Shown: in pieces, positions 9,408-18,463 of the stretch
Numbering within the stretch: the first letter of the stretch is position 1
Layout: the number at the start of each line of letters is the position of its first letter
DNA from: Planctomycetes bacterium GWF2_41_51
GTDB lineage: Bacteria; Planctomycetota; Phycisphaerae; Sedimentisphaerales; UBA12454
Length of the DNA stretch: 64,000 bases
Assembly: GCA_001825665.1 (NCBI GenBank)
Contig: MHXZ01000029.1
Coordinates: 1 to 64,000, forward strand
Reading direction: 5' to 3'
Notes under the pieces: model-generated
Database searches by the model: none
Told to the model about the DNA's origin: nothing
Seen by the model: the letters and a program-made list of their open reading frames with translations, nothing else
Translations under genes and position numbers: made by a program

Positions 9408-11426
9408 ATGAATATATTTCTGGCTGACCTGGTACATAATTGTGTTTTGGGTGATAACCAGGTTTCCGGCGGGCAGGACTTTGTAGTTCCGCTGAATATC
9501 GGAAGTATCGCCGCATATGCACAGGCAAAATGCAGGAGTTCACTGGAAATTCATCTTTTCAAATATCCCGAAGAACTTTTAAATGCGGTTCAAAAACAAA
9601 AACCGGATTTAATCGGGTTTTCAAACTATGTGTGGAACAGAGATTTGAATTTAAAGATGGGTGCTTTAATAAAAAAACAGTATCCGGAGATTCTTACGGT
9701 AATGGGGGGACCTTCAATACGCATAGACCCGGAAGGTATCGCAGATTTTCTGCGTTCCACTCCTTTTATAGATATTTATATCATGTATGAAGGCGAATTT
9801 ATTTTTTCACAGCTTATTGACAAATTCGCACAGGAGGGCAGGTCGTTTCTTGAAAAAGATTCAAATTTGCAGGGATGTGCTTATCTGGCTTCTGATGGCA
9901 AGCTGATTTATCATGAGTCTAACGAAGAATGTAATGTCCAAGAACTCATATCTCCTTATCTTAACGGAATGATGGATGAATATCTCGAAAAAGGTTTGAT
10001 TCCATTGTTCGAGACTAACAGAGGCTGTCCGTTCAAATGTACTTACTGCACATGGGGAATTACAAGGCTGAATAAAGTGCGAGCGTTTCCTCTCGAACGA
10101 GTTTACAAAGAAATGGAATACGTTGCGGAAAAATTTTCTGATATTCCTGCATGGATTGTTGCAGACGCAAATTTCGGACTATTAAAACGTGATGTGGAAA
10201 TAGCCAAAAAAATGCGTGATATAAAAAATAAAACAGCAAGCCTGCGCAAAATTATTGTATGGGAAAGCAAAACCGCGAACGAGAGAAATCTTGAAATTGC
10301 GAAGATATTGGGCAACGATATCGGAGATGTTTTAATAGCAGTACAAACTCTGGACTCAGAGGCGGAAAAGAATATTAAACGAGTTAATATCGACATCAGA
10401 GAAATCGCCGACAATATAGGCCGACTTCATTCAGAAGGTGCATGTACTTTCACACATGTGTTATCCGGACTGCCCGGCGAAAGTTACGAGGGGCATCTTG
10501 CAACTCTGAGGAAATGCTTCGAACTGGATTTCGATTATATCCAGGTGTTCAGTACGCTGCTGCTGCCGGGGAGCGAAATGGAAAGCAGGGAATCACGTGA
10601 AATGTTCAAGCTGCAAACAAAATACCGTCTTCGCAACGGCGGGTACGGTCAATATAACGGCATTAAATCCATCGATTGCGAAGAAATTATCAGGTCAAAT
10701 TCTGCCATCAGCGAAGAAGAAATGCTGTCGCTGCGTTTGATTCACTGGCTTATCTGGTTCGGATGGAATCATGGATTCTTTAAACCAATACTGCGGTATG
10801 TTTACGAGGAACATAAAATAAATCCAATAGATGTAATGCTGGCGATAGCCAAAAGCGATAAGAAAAAATATCCTGAAGTCAAAAATTTATTTGAAAAATT
10901 TTTCGATGATGCCGAAAAAGAGTGGTTTCCAAGCATTGAAACTTTGCAGGAACATTATTTATCGCCGAAAATGTTTAACGACCTTGTAAAAAACGGATTT
11001 TCAAAGGTCGAATTCAAATATAACGCGATAATGATCCTTGAAAATAGATTGTTTGGCAGATTGCTTGATATGATTTCAGATATTGTTAATAAACGCTGTC
11101 CATCGTCCGGTGCCGACAGTATAATCGATATTATTCGGAAAATGAAAATTGAGCCAGATACGTATTTCAATGGGAATTTTGAGTTTGATAAGAAAATAAA
11201 TGTTAAAGCGGATATGGCAGTTTATGTTAAAAGGCTGATGTCAACAAAATATAAAATAAAATATGGAGATTCCTGTCTGAAGCTCGGTAAATCCGCAGAA
11301 GAAATAACGAAAATAAAACAATATCTCGTAAAATGTGGTTATAAAAATAATAAATTATATGCAGTTGAAAAAAGTCTTGGCGTACTGCCTGATGCATTTA
11401 TTTATGACGTCTGTGTTGCAGGTTAA
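9408..11426 (+). CDS. B12-binding radical SAM protein
   Basis: A 672-residue protein. Residues 1 to about 170 resemble a cobalamin-binding Rossmann domain (PDLIGFSNYVWN, VMGGPSIR). The radical SAM core follows, with the cluster motif CPFKCTYC near residue 207 (CxxxCxxC) and a TIM-barrel region up to about residue 450. The last 200 or so residues are unassigned. Known relatives methylate unreactive carbons or rearrange natural products. An RBS (GAGGA) precedes the ATG 16 bp after the aminotransferase. Its presence inside a sugar operon suggests a radical methylation or a similar change on a sugar or lipid carrier, but the substrate is unknown. Confidence 0.85.
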   Translation: MNIFLADLVHNCVLGDNQVSGGQDFVVPLNIGSIAAYAQAKCRSSLEIHLFKYPEELLNAVQKQKPDLIGFSNYVWNRDLNLKMGALIKKQYPEILTVMGGPSIRIDPEGIADFLRSTPFIDIYIMYEGEFIFSQLIDKFAQEGRSFLEKDSNLQGCAYLASDGKLIYHESNEECNVQELISPYLNGMMDEYLEKGLIPLFETNRGCPFKCTYCTWGITRLNKVRAFPLERVYKEMEYVAEKFSDIPAWIVADANFGLLKRDVEIAKKMRDIKNKTASLRKIIVWESKTANERNLEIAKILGNDIGDVLIAVQTLDSEAEKNIKRVNIDIREIADNIGRLHSEGACTFTHVLSGLPGESYEGHLATLRKCFELDFDYIQVFSTLLLPGSEMESRESREMFKLQTKYRLRNGGYGQYNGIKSIDCEEIIRSNSAISEEEMLSLRLIHWLIWFGWNHGFFKPILRYVYEEHKINPIDVMLAIAKSDKKKYPEVKNLFEKFFDDAEKEWFPSIETLQEHYLSPKMFNDLVKNGFSKVEFKYNAIMILENRLFGRLLDMISDIVNKRCPSSGADSIIDIIRKMKIEPDTYFNGNFEFDKKINVKADMAVYVKRLMSTKYKIKYGDSCLKLGKSAEEITKIKQYLVKCGYKNNKLYAVEKSLGVLPDAFIYDVCVAG

Positions 11427-11437
11427 GGAGCAGAAAT

Positions 11438-12424
11438 ATGTTGAGTCTTAAAGGGCATAGAGTTCTGATTACCGGCGGACTGGGGTTCATCGGCAGCAAT
11501 CTGGCACATAAATGTCTTCAGCTTGGAGCGCAGGTAACCATTTTTGACTGCCTTGACCCTCGTTCGGGCGGGAACCTTTTTAATATTCACGATATCAGAG
11601 GGTCAGTCGAACTTGTTCATCAGGATATTCAGGATTTCAGCAGTGTTTGTCAGCATATTTGCGATAAGACGATTATATTTAATTGTGCGGCATCGACTTC
11701 GCATCCTTTTTCCATGCGCGAGCCGTGGATAGACCTCGATGTCAACAGCAGGGGAGTCGTTAATCTGCTTGAAGCGATTCGCAGATTCAACAGGCAGTGC
11801 TGTTTTATTCATCTTGGAACCAGTACGCAGCTCGGCAAACTTCAGACTTCAATCGCTGATGAGAAGCATCCGGAGTTTCCAACAGATATTTATTCGGCTA
11901 ATAAATGCGTTTCAGAAAAATATGTTCTGATATATGCCAAATCTTATGGCATAAATACATCGGTCATAAGGCTGTCGAATGTTTTTGGGCCAAGAGCCAG
12001 CATTCACAGTGCTGATTTTACTTTCAATAATTATTTCGTCGGTTTGGCATTTCAAAACAAAGACATCACCGTTTACGGTCAAGGCGAACAAATACGAAAT
12101 GTGATTTATGTCGATGACGCAGTGGCGGCGATTATAATGGCTGCGCAAAACGCCAAAGCCAACGGCGAGACTTTTTTTGCAGTCGGTGATGAGCATTTTA
12201 GTGTAGCTCAAATTGCAGAAGCGACTGTAAAGCATATCGGTTCCGGCAGAGTTAAGTATATCGAATGGCCAAAAAGCAGAAAGGCTATCGAGGTCGGCAA
12301 CGCGTTTATCAGCAATAAAAAGATAAAAGAGTATTTAGAATGGAAACCGATGGATACTCTCGAAAGTGGTTTGCTTAAAACGAAAGCATTCTATGAAAAA
12401 AGTTTGCAGGAATATTTAAGGTAA
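11438..12424 (+). CDS. NAD-dependent sugar epimerase/dehydratase (SDR)
   Basis: A 328-residue extended short-chain dehydrogenase. The dinucleotide motif is GGLGFIGSNLA at about residues 12-22, and the catalytic Tyr-Lys pair is in YSANK near residue 152. The middle has the SNVFGPRA substrate loop seen in UDP-glucose 4-epimerase and GDP-sugar dehydratase relatives, and VYGQGEQIRNVIYVDD. It acts on a nucleotide sugar in the cytosol. A good RBS (GGAG) precedes the ATG 12 bp after the radical SAM gene. It is followed 11 bp later by another SDR gene, so the two probably work in consecutive steps. The exact reaction is not fixed by sequence alone. Confidence 0.88.
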   Translation: MLSLKGHRVLITGGLGFIGSNLAHKCLQLGAQVTIFDCLDPRSGGNLFNIHDIRGSVELVHQDIQDFSSVCQHICDKTIIFNCAASTSHPFSMREPWIDLDVNSRGVVNLLEAIRRFNRQCCFIHLGTSTQLGKLQTSIADEKHPEFPTDIYSANKCVSEKYVLIYAKSYGINTSVIRLSNVFGPRASIHSADFTFNNYFVGLAFQNKDITVYGQGEQIRNVIYVDDAVAAIIMAAQNAKANGETFFAVGDEHFSVAQIAEATVKHIGSGRVKYIEWPKSRKAIEVGNAFISNKKIKEYLEWKPMDTLESGLLKTKAFYEKSLQEYLR

Positions 12425-12435
12425 GGGGGCTTGGG

Positions 12436-13371
12436 ATGAAATTCGCAGTTACAGGCGCTTTGGGGCATATCGGGTCGCAGCTTATTCGCCAGCTTCCGAT
12501 GACATTTCCGGGTGCTGAAATAGTTATGGTCGATAATATGATGACGCAGCGATATTGTTCGCTGTTTAATTTGCCGAATGCGGGCAAATATCGTTTTATT
12601 GAAGCGGATGTACTAAATGCTGAGTTGGAAAAAATTGTCAAAGGGGCTGATGCGGTTTTTCAATTAGCTGCGATTACTGATGCCGCAGGCAGTTTTAAAA
12701 ATAAGGAACAGGTTGAAAATAATAATTTCAACGCAACCGTAAAAGTTGCCGAGGCTTGCAGCAAAGTAAATTGCCCGATGATACATCTTTCATCTACAAG
12801 CGTTTATGGAACACAGAATGAAGTCGTCGATGAAGACTGCACGCAGGAAGAACTAAAGCCTCAGAGTCCTTACGCACATACGAAGTTAAAGGAAGAAAAA
12901 TTTTTGCAGGAACTTGGCAACAAAAGTAAATTGCGTTTTGTTACCTGCCGGTTCGGAACAATCTGCGGAATATCGCCGGGCATGCGGTTTCATACTGCTA
13001 TTAATAAATTCTGCTGGCAGGCTGTTATGGGTGAGCCAATTACAGTCTGGCGAACAGCATTACATCAGAAAAGACCCTATTTGACGCTTGACGATGCGAT
13101 GAGAGCGTTTATTTTTATTATTAAAAATAATTTGTTCGACCAGAGAATATACAATGTGCTGACAAGAAATATGACAGTCAATGATATTGTTGAAATGATT
13201 AAGCAGCACATTAACAAAATTGAAATTAAGTATGTCGATACTGAAATTATGAATCAGCTTTCATACGAAGTTTTAAATAATCGTTTTTGCGGCAGAGGTT
13301 TTAATTTCGCCGGCAGTATCGAAAAATGTATCGAAGAAACAATCAAATTGCTAAGACCTGCAGGAAGATAA
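12436..13371 (+). CDS. NAD-dependent sugar epimerase/dehydratase (SDR), second
   Basis: A 311-residue extended SDR. GALGHIGSQL at residues 7-16 replaces the usual GxxGxxG with Ala and His but keeps the glycine spacing. The active site is YAHTK near residue 149, preceded by the SSTSVYGT strand with its catalytic Ser/Thr. It is shorter than its neighbour, and the two are only distantly alike. The RBS is GGGGGC before the ATG, and the gene ends 1 bp before the next one. Likely an epimerase, reductase or dehydratase on a nucleotide sugar. Confidence 0.87.
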   Translation: MKFAVTGALGHIGSQLIRQLPMTFPGAEIVMVDNMMTQRYCSLFNLPNAGKYRFIEADVLNAELEKIVKGADAVFQLAAITDAAGSFKNKEQVENNNFNATVKVAEACSKVNCPMIHLSSTSVYGTQNEVVDEDCTQEELKPQSPYAHTKLKEEKFLQELGNKSKLRFVTCRFGTICGISPGMRFHTAINKFCWQAVMGEPITVWRTALHQKRPYLTLDDAMRAFIFIIKNNLFDQRIYNVLTRNMTVNDIVEMIKQHINKIEIKYVDTEIMNQLSYEVLNNRFCGRGFNFAGSIEKCIEETIKLLRPAGR

Positions 13372-13372
13372 A

Positions 13373-14134
13373 ATGGCAGAAAAAAAATTATTTACTCGAA
13401 AAGAATTTGAAAATTTGAGAATTGAATCAGCAAAGGATATGGCTGCTGATAAAAAGTTACAGGCCGATGCCCTTGATGTGCTTGTCAGAGCGGACCAATA
13501 CCGCTGGATTCACCAGACAAACTGGCTAGGTGAGCCGATACTGAATCTTCCGCAGGATATGTTTGCGATTCAGGAAATTATTTTTAAAACCAAACCTAAA
13601 TACATAATTGAATCGGGGGTAGCGTGGGGCGGCTCACTGCTTTTTTATTCAACACTCATGGAAATCCTTAGCGGCGGGCAAATCATCGGAATCGATACGT
13701 ATATACCTGACGACCTGAAGCAGCGGCTTAATTCGCATGGCAAGATTTCTGAGCGATTAACACTGATTAATGGTTCATCTGTTGAACAGGATACAGTCAA
13801 CAAAGTAAAAGCACTTATCGGCGATTGCAGAGAAGTTATGGTGGTGCTTGATTCGTTTCATACGCACGAGCATGTGCTGAATGAATTGCGGCTGTATTCG
13901 CCTTTTGTCGGCAAAGGTTTTTATCTGATTTGCGGCGATACGATTGTGGAAGATATACCCGAACAGGAGCATCGCAGCCGTCCATGGGGTCACGGCAATA
14001 ATCCTAAAACCGCACTATGGCAGTTTTTGAAAGAGAATGACAGGTTCGAGATTGATAAAGAGATTGATAATAAACTTCTGCTAACGTGTAATCCCGATGG
14101 TTACCTAAAATGCCGCAAGGATTATTATTTTTAA
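13373..14134 (+). CDS. CmcI/cephalosporin-hydroxylase-family protein
   Basis: A 253-residue protein of the CmcI family (PF04989-type). The core is YIIESGVAWGGSLLFYS, a SAM-binding glycine loop, then GIDTYIP and the VVLDSFHTHEHV segment. Despite the family name, many relatives are SAM-dependent O-methyltransferases that act on sugars, for example rhamnosyl O-methyltransferases in glycolipid loci. It is the last gene of the plus-strand sugar operon and follows the SDR gene by 1 bp. O-methylation of a sugar hydroxyl is the best guess. Confidence 0.8.
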   Translation: MAEKKLFTRKEFENLRIESAKDMAADKKLQADALDVLVRADQYRWIHQTNWLGEPILNLPQDMFAIQEIIFKTKPKYIIESGVAWGGSLLFYSTLMEILSGGQIIGIDTYIPDDLKQRLNSHGKISERLTLINGSSVEQDTVNKVKALIGDCREVMVVLDSFHTHEHVLNELRLYSPFVGKGFYLICGDTIVEDIPEQEHRSRPWGHGNNPKTALWQFLKENDRFEIDKEIDNKLLLTCNPDGYLKCRKDYYF

Positions 14135-14243
14135 AATAAAGGTTTTTAATTGAATATAGTTACGAGCGCTGATAGTAATTTCTTCCATTGATGCAAGGTC
14201 TGGCCGAAGTGTTCGTACCATTATGGAAAACAGGTCATCTGCT

Positions 14244-15377
14244 TCATTTTGTCTGTGCAATCAGATTATCGTATATTCCTTCTATTCGTTTTATCATCAC
14301 AGAATGGTTAAAATTAATTTTAACATGTTCTCTGGCTGAATTGGTAATCTCGGTTTTCTTTTCAGCAGGTAACTCCCTGAATTTTATCATAGCATCTGCC
14401 AAAGCGTTAATATTTTCCGGGGGTGTCAAAAGTCCGAACCTGCCGTTATCCAGAATTTCAGGAATTCCGCCGATACTGCTTGCGATACAGAATACGCCTG
14501 CGGCCATCGCTTCCAATAAAGTCCGCGGCAAACCTTCCGCAACCGAGGGAAGAATAAAACAATCGATTCCACGATAAAACTCCGGCATATTTTCAACTCG
14601 ACCCGGCAAATGTACTGAATCTTTACAGCCCAATTCGGCTGCTCTATTCTCCAGCTCCGCCTTCAATTGCCCGCTTCCGGCAAAAAGCAACTTCGCATTT
14701 GGCATTATTTTTTTTATTTTAGCAAATGCCTCAATCAGGAACATCTGCCCTTTTGTCGGAGCCAGTCTCCCTGCCGTAGCGAACACAACAGCGTCATTGG
14801 AGATGTTATACTTTTGCCGCATAATCGCGCGGTCGGAACTGCTGTTTGCGAAATAATCAAAGTCTATTGAATTGCCGATGTTGATTACTTTTTGCGAATC
14901 GACAGAAGAATTATGTTTTTCAATGTCTTCTTTAACTGCCTGACCTACGGCGAAAATTCTATCGACCCGCGGCAGCAGAAAATAATTTTGCAGCTTTCTA
15001 TTTAGATTTCTTGTTCTTCCCATTCCATGCACGTGCGAAACTATTGCAGGAGTTTTTGCGATACACCCCGCTATAGTGCCGTGGAAAGTGGCCTTGTGAT
15101 GATGACAATGCAGAATATCGACGCCCTGATTCTTTAGAATCTTTGCAAGTCTGAAAAAAGAAAATGGAGCAATCGGCAGCCTGGAATTCTTTGTTACATA
15201 GAAAACTTTTTTGCCGTTCTGTTCGAGAAGATTCGGCACATCGCTTTTTTTCGTCAGATAAATCCCAATCGTTTCATATTTTTCGGGATTAATGCCGCAA
15301 ATTACAGGGACAACGGTTGGTATATTTCCGCCGAAAGTCGGCCAAAGCCTTGCAACGATAAATTTTCCATTTTTCAT
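14244..15377 (-). CDS. Glycosyltransferase family 4
   Basis: A 377-residue GT-B fold glycosyltransferase. The N-terminal acceptor domain contains DILHCHHHKAT and SHVHGMGR; the C-terminal donor domain carries ATAGRLAPTKGQ, PGRVENMPEFY and PSVAEGLPRTLLEAMAAG, the E-x7-E motif of GT4 enzymes. It is the last gene of the minus-strand rhamnose operon, starting 3 bp beyond rfbB, so a rhamnosyl or similar transferase role is plausible. It works at the cytosolic face of the membrane. It converges on the plus-strand operon, leaving about 110 bp in between. Confidence 0.9.
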   Translation of the reverse strand: MKNGKFIVARLWPTFGGNIPTVVPVICGINPEKYETIGIYLTKKSDVPNLLEQNGKKVFYVTKNSRLPIAPFSFFRLAKILKNQGVDILHCHHHKATFHGTIAGCIAKTPAIVSHVHGMGRTRNLNRKLQNYFLLPRVDRIFAVGQAVKEDIEKHNSSVDSQKVINIGNSIDFDYFANSSSDRAIMRQKYNISNDAVVFATAGRLAPTKGQMFLIEAFAKIKKIMPNAKLLFAGSGQLKAELENRAAELGCKDSVHLPGRVENMPEFYRGIDCFILPSVAEGLPRTLLEAMAAGVFCIASSIGGIPEILDNGRFGLLTPPENINALADAMIKFRELPAEKKTEITNSAREHVKINFNHSVMIKRIEGIYDNLIAQTK

Positions 15378-15380
15378 AAT

Positions 15381-16394
15381 TTACCGGTTGCCGTACATTT
15401 GCTGATAATATTGCTGATAGTTCCCGCTGGTTACACTTTCGAGCCATTTTTTATTTTGCAAATACCATTCGATTGTGCTTTTAATTCCTTCTTCAAAGTT
15501 AGTCTTGGCCTTCCAGCCGAGCTGATTATTTATCTTCGTTGAATCTATAGCGTATCGTCTGTCGTGGCCGGGTCTGTCTTTGACAAAGTTTATCAGCGAA
15601 TGAGGTTTGCCGACCGCATCGAGTATCGTCTTCACAACTTCGAGATTCGTTTTTTCATTGCTCGAACCGATATTGAAAATTTCGCCAGGCTTTGCATCGG
15701 TTAAAACTTTCCAGATTGACCTGCAATGATCTTCGACATGTATCCAGTCGCGAACATTCAAACCATCGCCATACACCGGCAGAGGCTTACCATTCAATGC
15801 GTTATTTATCATCAGCGGAATCATTTTTTCAGGAAATTGATATGGACCATAATTATTCGAACATCTGGTAATATTGTAATTTAAGCCCCACGTATGACCG
15901 AAAGCTTTTACGAGCAGGTCTGCGGCAGTCTTGCTTGCTGAATAAGGTGAATTCGGAGACAATGGCGTCTGTTCTGTAAATTTTCCTGTTGGGCCAAGCT
16001 CTCCATAAACTTCATCGGTCGAGATCTGTATGAAACGGTTGATTTTTTTATCGCGTGCCGCTTCCAGAAGAGTCAGCGTTCCGGTTACATTGGTTTCGAT
16101 AAAAACTTTCGGTTCCTGTATCGAACGGTCAACGTGACTTTCAGCAGCGAAATTAATTATTGTGTTAATCTGATATTTATCGATTAACTGCTCGACAGTT
16201 TTCCCGTCGCATATATCAGCTTTTAAAAAGACATGATTTTTATTATCGAGAAAGCCTTCGAGGTTTTCGAGATTGCCTGCATAAGTCAGTTTGTCAAGGT
16301 TCACGATGAAACAATCAGGCTGTTCTGCAAGAACGAGTCTTACAAAATTACTGCCGATAAAACCTGCACCGCCGGTTACGAGAATTCTTTTCAT
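15381..16394 (-). CDS. rfbB: dTDP-glucose 4,6-dehydratase
   Basis: A 337-residue SDR that converts dTDP-glucose to dTDP-4-keto-6-deoxyglucose, the second step to dTDP-L-rhamnose. Motifs: NAD loop GGAGFIGSNFV at residues 7-17, active-site STDEVYGE (Asp-Glu pair used for dehydration) and YSASK. Further family markers are RCSNNYGPYQFPEK and RDWIHVEDHC. The length fits RmlB. It overlaps rfbD by 4 bp. The 4-keto product may also feed the C-methyl/amino sugar enzymes on the other strand. Confidence 0.96.
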   Translation of the reverse strand: MKRILVTGGAGFIGSNFVRLVLAEQPDCFIVNLDKLTYAGNLENLEGFLDNKNHVFLKADICDGKTVEQLIDKYQINTIINFAAESHVDRSIQEPKVFIETNVTGTLTLLEAARDKKINRFIQISTDEVYGELGPTGKFTEQTPLSPNSPYSASKTAADLLVKAFGHTWGLNYNITRCSNNYGPYQFPEKMIPLMINNALNGKPLPVYGDGLNVRDWIHVEDHCRSIWKVLTDAKPGEIFNIGSSNEKTNLEVVKTILDAVGKPHSLINFVKDRPGHDRRYAIDSTKINNQLGWKAKTNFEEGIKSTIEWYLQNKKWLESVTSGNYQQYYQQMYGNR

Positions 16395-17224
16395 ATTGTT
16401 TTCAAAAACCTTTCAAGTGGTTTTTGCCACATTTCGATAGGTTTGTCAAGCAAAGACTGAATCTTGTCGCAGCAGAATCTGCTGTTGGCAGGTCTTGCCG
16501 CCGCGCTTTTAAATTCATCGCTTTTGCATGGAATTATTTCGGTTTTAAGTTCCAATTTTCCAAAAGCGAATTTCGCGACTTCGTATCGGCTTGCATATTC
16601 CGCCGCCGCATAATGAAAAAGTCCTCGATGCTTATTTTCTGCAAAGATATGAATCACTTTCGCGGCTTCCTGCGTCCATGTCGGCGAACCGAACTGGTCG
16701 TCAACCACTTTTAAGCTGTCTCTCTGCTTTGAAAGAGATATAAGTTTGCTGATAAAATTATTGCCGTTTTTTCCATAAGTCCATTGAACGCGAATAATGC
16801 CACAGTTCTGGTGATTTTCCATTAAAAGAAGTTCACCTTCGAGTTTGCTTCTGCCGTAAGCATTGATTGGCCTTGGAGTATCTGTTTCTTCGTAAGGCGA
16901 ATCTTTTTTGCCGTCAAAAACAAAATCAGTACTAATATGTATTACATAGATATTTTTTTCAGCGGCAATTTTAGCGAGGTTTTCAACCGCTTCCGCATTT
17001 ACTTTATAAGCGAGGTCGTATTGACTTTCAGCTTTCTCAACATCAGTAAACGCTGCGCAATTGATTATAACATTCGCGTTATCAACTGCCTTTTGGAGTT
17101 GAGCAAAATCTGTGATATCAAATTCGGGCAAATCGAATGTTTTTAAATTTTCTTCAGCGTAAAGGCTTCGAACTTCAGACCCGAGCATCCCTTTGGCGCC
17201 GAGCAGGACAATTTTATCAGCCAT
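16391..17224 (-). CDS. rfbD: dTDP-4-dehydrorhamnose reductase
   Basis: The last enzyme of dTDP-L-rhamnose synthesis; it reduces the 4-keto group with NAD(P)H. From the chosen start it is 277 residues. The cofactor loop is LLGAKGMLGSEVR at the N-terminus and the catalytic motif is YGRSKLEGE. STDFVFDGKKDSPYEE matches the family's conserved stretch. The frame is open a further 25 codons upstream into rfbC, but the coenzyme-binding strand normally begins a few residues from the start, so the ATG at 17224 is preferred, giving an 8-bp overlap with rfbC. Confidence 0.94.
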   Translation of the reverse strand: MADKIVLLGAKGMLGSEVRSLYAEENLKTFDLPEFDITDFAQLQKAVDNANVIINCAAFTDVEKAESQYDLAYKVNAEAVENLAKIAAEKNIYVIHISTDFVFDGKKDSPYEETDTPRPINAYGRSKLEGELLLMENHQNCGIIRVQWTYGKNGNNFISKLISLSKQRDSLKVVDDQFGSPTWTQEAAKVIHIFAENKHRGLFHYAAAEYASRYEVAKFAFGKLELKTEIIPCKSDEFKSAAARPANSRFCCDKIQSLLDKPIEMWQKPLERFLKTI

Positions 17225-17741
17225 CTTTGCGCGTCCAGTCATAAGGAATGTCGTTGTCGTGCGGATGAATTCTGAACTCATCGGGCTGTTTGTAATCATA
17301 TACTTCCGATGGGGTATTGATTATGTACGCTTCTTCCTGACTGACACACATCCATCCGTGACAAACCCCAGGCGGAATCTTTAAAACAGCCGGACAATGT
17401 TCGCTCATATAAATCTGGTTGACGCATCCTTTTGTTTTGGAGCCTTCTCGGTTGTCATAAAGCCCCACTTTAACCGTCCCTTTTGCTACATAAAAACAAT
17501 CGTATTGTTTTTTATGCCAGTGCCATGCTTTCACAACACCGGGATAAGTGGTTGTGAAATAGACTTGGCCGAATTTTACAAAAATTTCATCGTCAGCCCG
17601 CAGAATTTCTCCGAGCCTGCCGCGTTCATCAGGAAGTACCTTGACTGTTTTTGCTTTTAATCCTTCAATCAAACCTGCCGAACCGGTAACGATAATCGAA
17701 CCTTCTGAAAATACTCTTTTCAAAACTGCAATTTGTTTCAT
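17217..17741 (-). CDS. rfbC: dTDP-4-dehydrorhamnose 3,5-epimerase family
   Basis: A 174-residue RmlC-family cupin. It contains LPDERGRLGEILR (the substrate-facing strand), GVVKAWHWHKKQYDCFYV and IPPGVCHGW. The KAWHWH sequence replaces the classical RGLHYQ, as in the protein at 7016-7474, yet the gene sits between rfbA and rfbD in an otherwise complete rhamnose operon, so it most likely performs the 3,5-epimerisation. About 30 residues precede the cupin core, including a segment (VFSEGSIIVTGSAGLIEGLK) that is not typical of RmlC. It overlaps both neighbours by a few bases. Confidence 0.88.
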   Translation of the reverse strand: MKQIAVLKRVFSEGSIIVTGSAGLIEGLKAKTVKVLPDERGRLGEILRADDEIFVKFGQVYFTTTYPGVVKAWHWHKKQYDCFYVAKGTVKVGLYDNREGSKTKGCVNQIYMSEHCPAVLKIPPGVCHGWMCVSQEEAYIINTPSEVYDYKQPDEFRIHPHDNDIPYDWTRKDG

Positions 17742-18463
17742 TTTGGTGGGTCCTTTAAAACTAATTCACTTGCGGTGTTGAGCGATTCGAAAGTTCCTGC
17801 ATCTGTCCACCATCCGTCAAGAATATCGTATTCGAGCTGATGAGTATTGATGTAAGAGTTGTTTACATCTGTGATTTCGAGTTCGCCTCTGCCGGATGGC
17901 GTGAGTTTTTTGATTTTTTCAAAAACCGTATTATCGTAAAAATAAATTCCGGTTACGGCATAGTTCGTTTTGGGTTTTTTCGGCTTTTCAGTAATTTTAA
18001 CAACTTTGCCTTCATCGATTTCAGCGACTCCGAAACGTTGAGGATGCGGAACTTTTTTGAGCAGCACCCTAGCGCCGGTCTGCTGGTTATCGAATTTTTC
18101 AAGGTAGGGCTTCAGTGAACTTTTGAAAATATTATCGCCAAGAATTACCGCCAGTCCGCCGTCGTTGGCAAAATTTTCTCCAAGAGCAAGCGCCTGCGCA
18201 ATTCCGCCTGCCTGGTCCTGCACTTTATATGTGAACCGGCAGTTAAATTCTTTGCCTGAGCCGAGCAGGTTTACCACGTGTCCCATGTGGTCAACGCCGG
18301 TTACCACAAGAATTTCTTCTATCCCGGCAGAGACAAGTTTTTCGACCGGGTAATAAATCATAGGTTTGTTGCCGACAGCCAATAAATGCTTGTTTGTAAC
18401 TTTCGTCAGCGGCATCAGCCGTGAACCAGTTCCTCCGGCCAATACAATTCCCTTGATATTCAC
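17738..18463 (-). CDS. rfbA: Glucose-1-phosphate thymidylyltransferase, short form
   Basis: A 241-residue nucleotidyltransferase for the first step of dTDP-rhamnose synthesis (dTTP + glucose-1-phosphate). Motifs: LAGGTGSRLMPLT near the start, KPMIYYPVEKL, VILGDNIF with the metal-binding Asp, and ITEKPKKPKTNYAVTGIYFYD. Classical RmlA is about 290 residues; this one lacks the C-terminal helical extension that helps form the allosteric site, as in other short RmlA-like enzymes, so product feedback may differ. It is the first gene of the minus-strand operon and overlaps rfbC by 4 bp. Confidence 0.93.
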   Translation of the reverse strand: MNIKGIVLAGGTGSRLMPLTKVTNKHLLAVGNKPMIYYPVEKLVSAGIEEILVVTGVDHMGHVVNLLGSGKEFNCRFTYKVQDQAGGIAQALALGENFANDGGLAVILGDNIFKSSLKPYLEKFDNQQTGARVLLKKVPHPQRFGVAEIDEGKVVKITEKPKKPKTNYAVTGIYFYDNTVFEKIKKLTPSGRGELEITDVNNSYINTHQLEYDILDGWWTDAGTFESLNTASELVLKDPPK

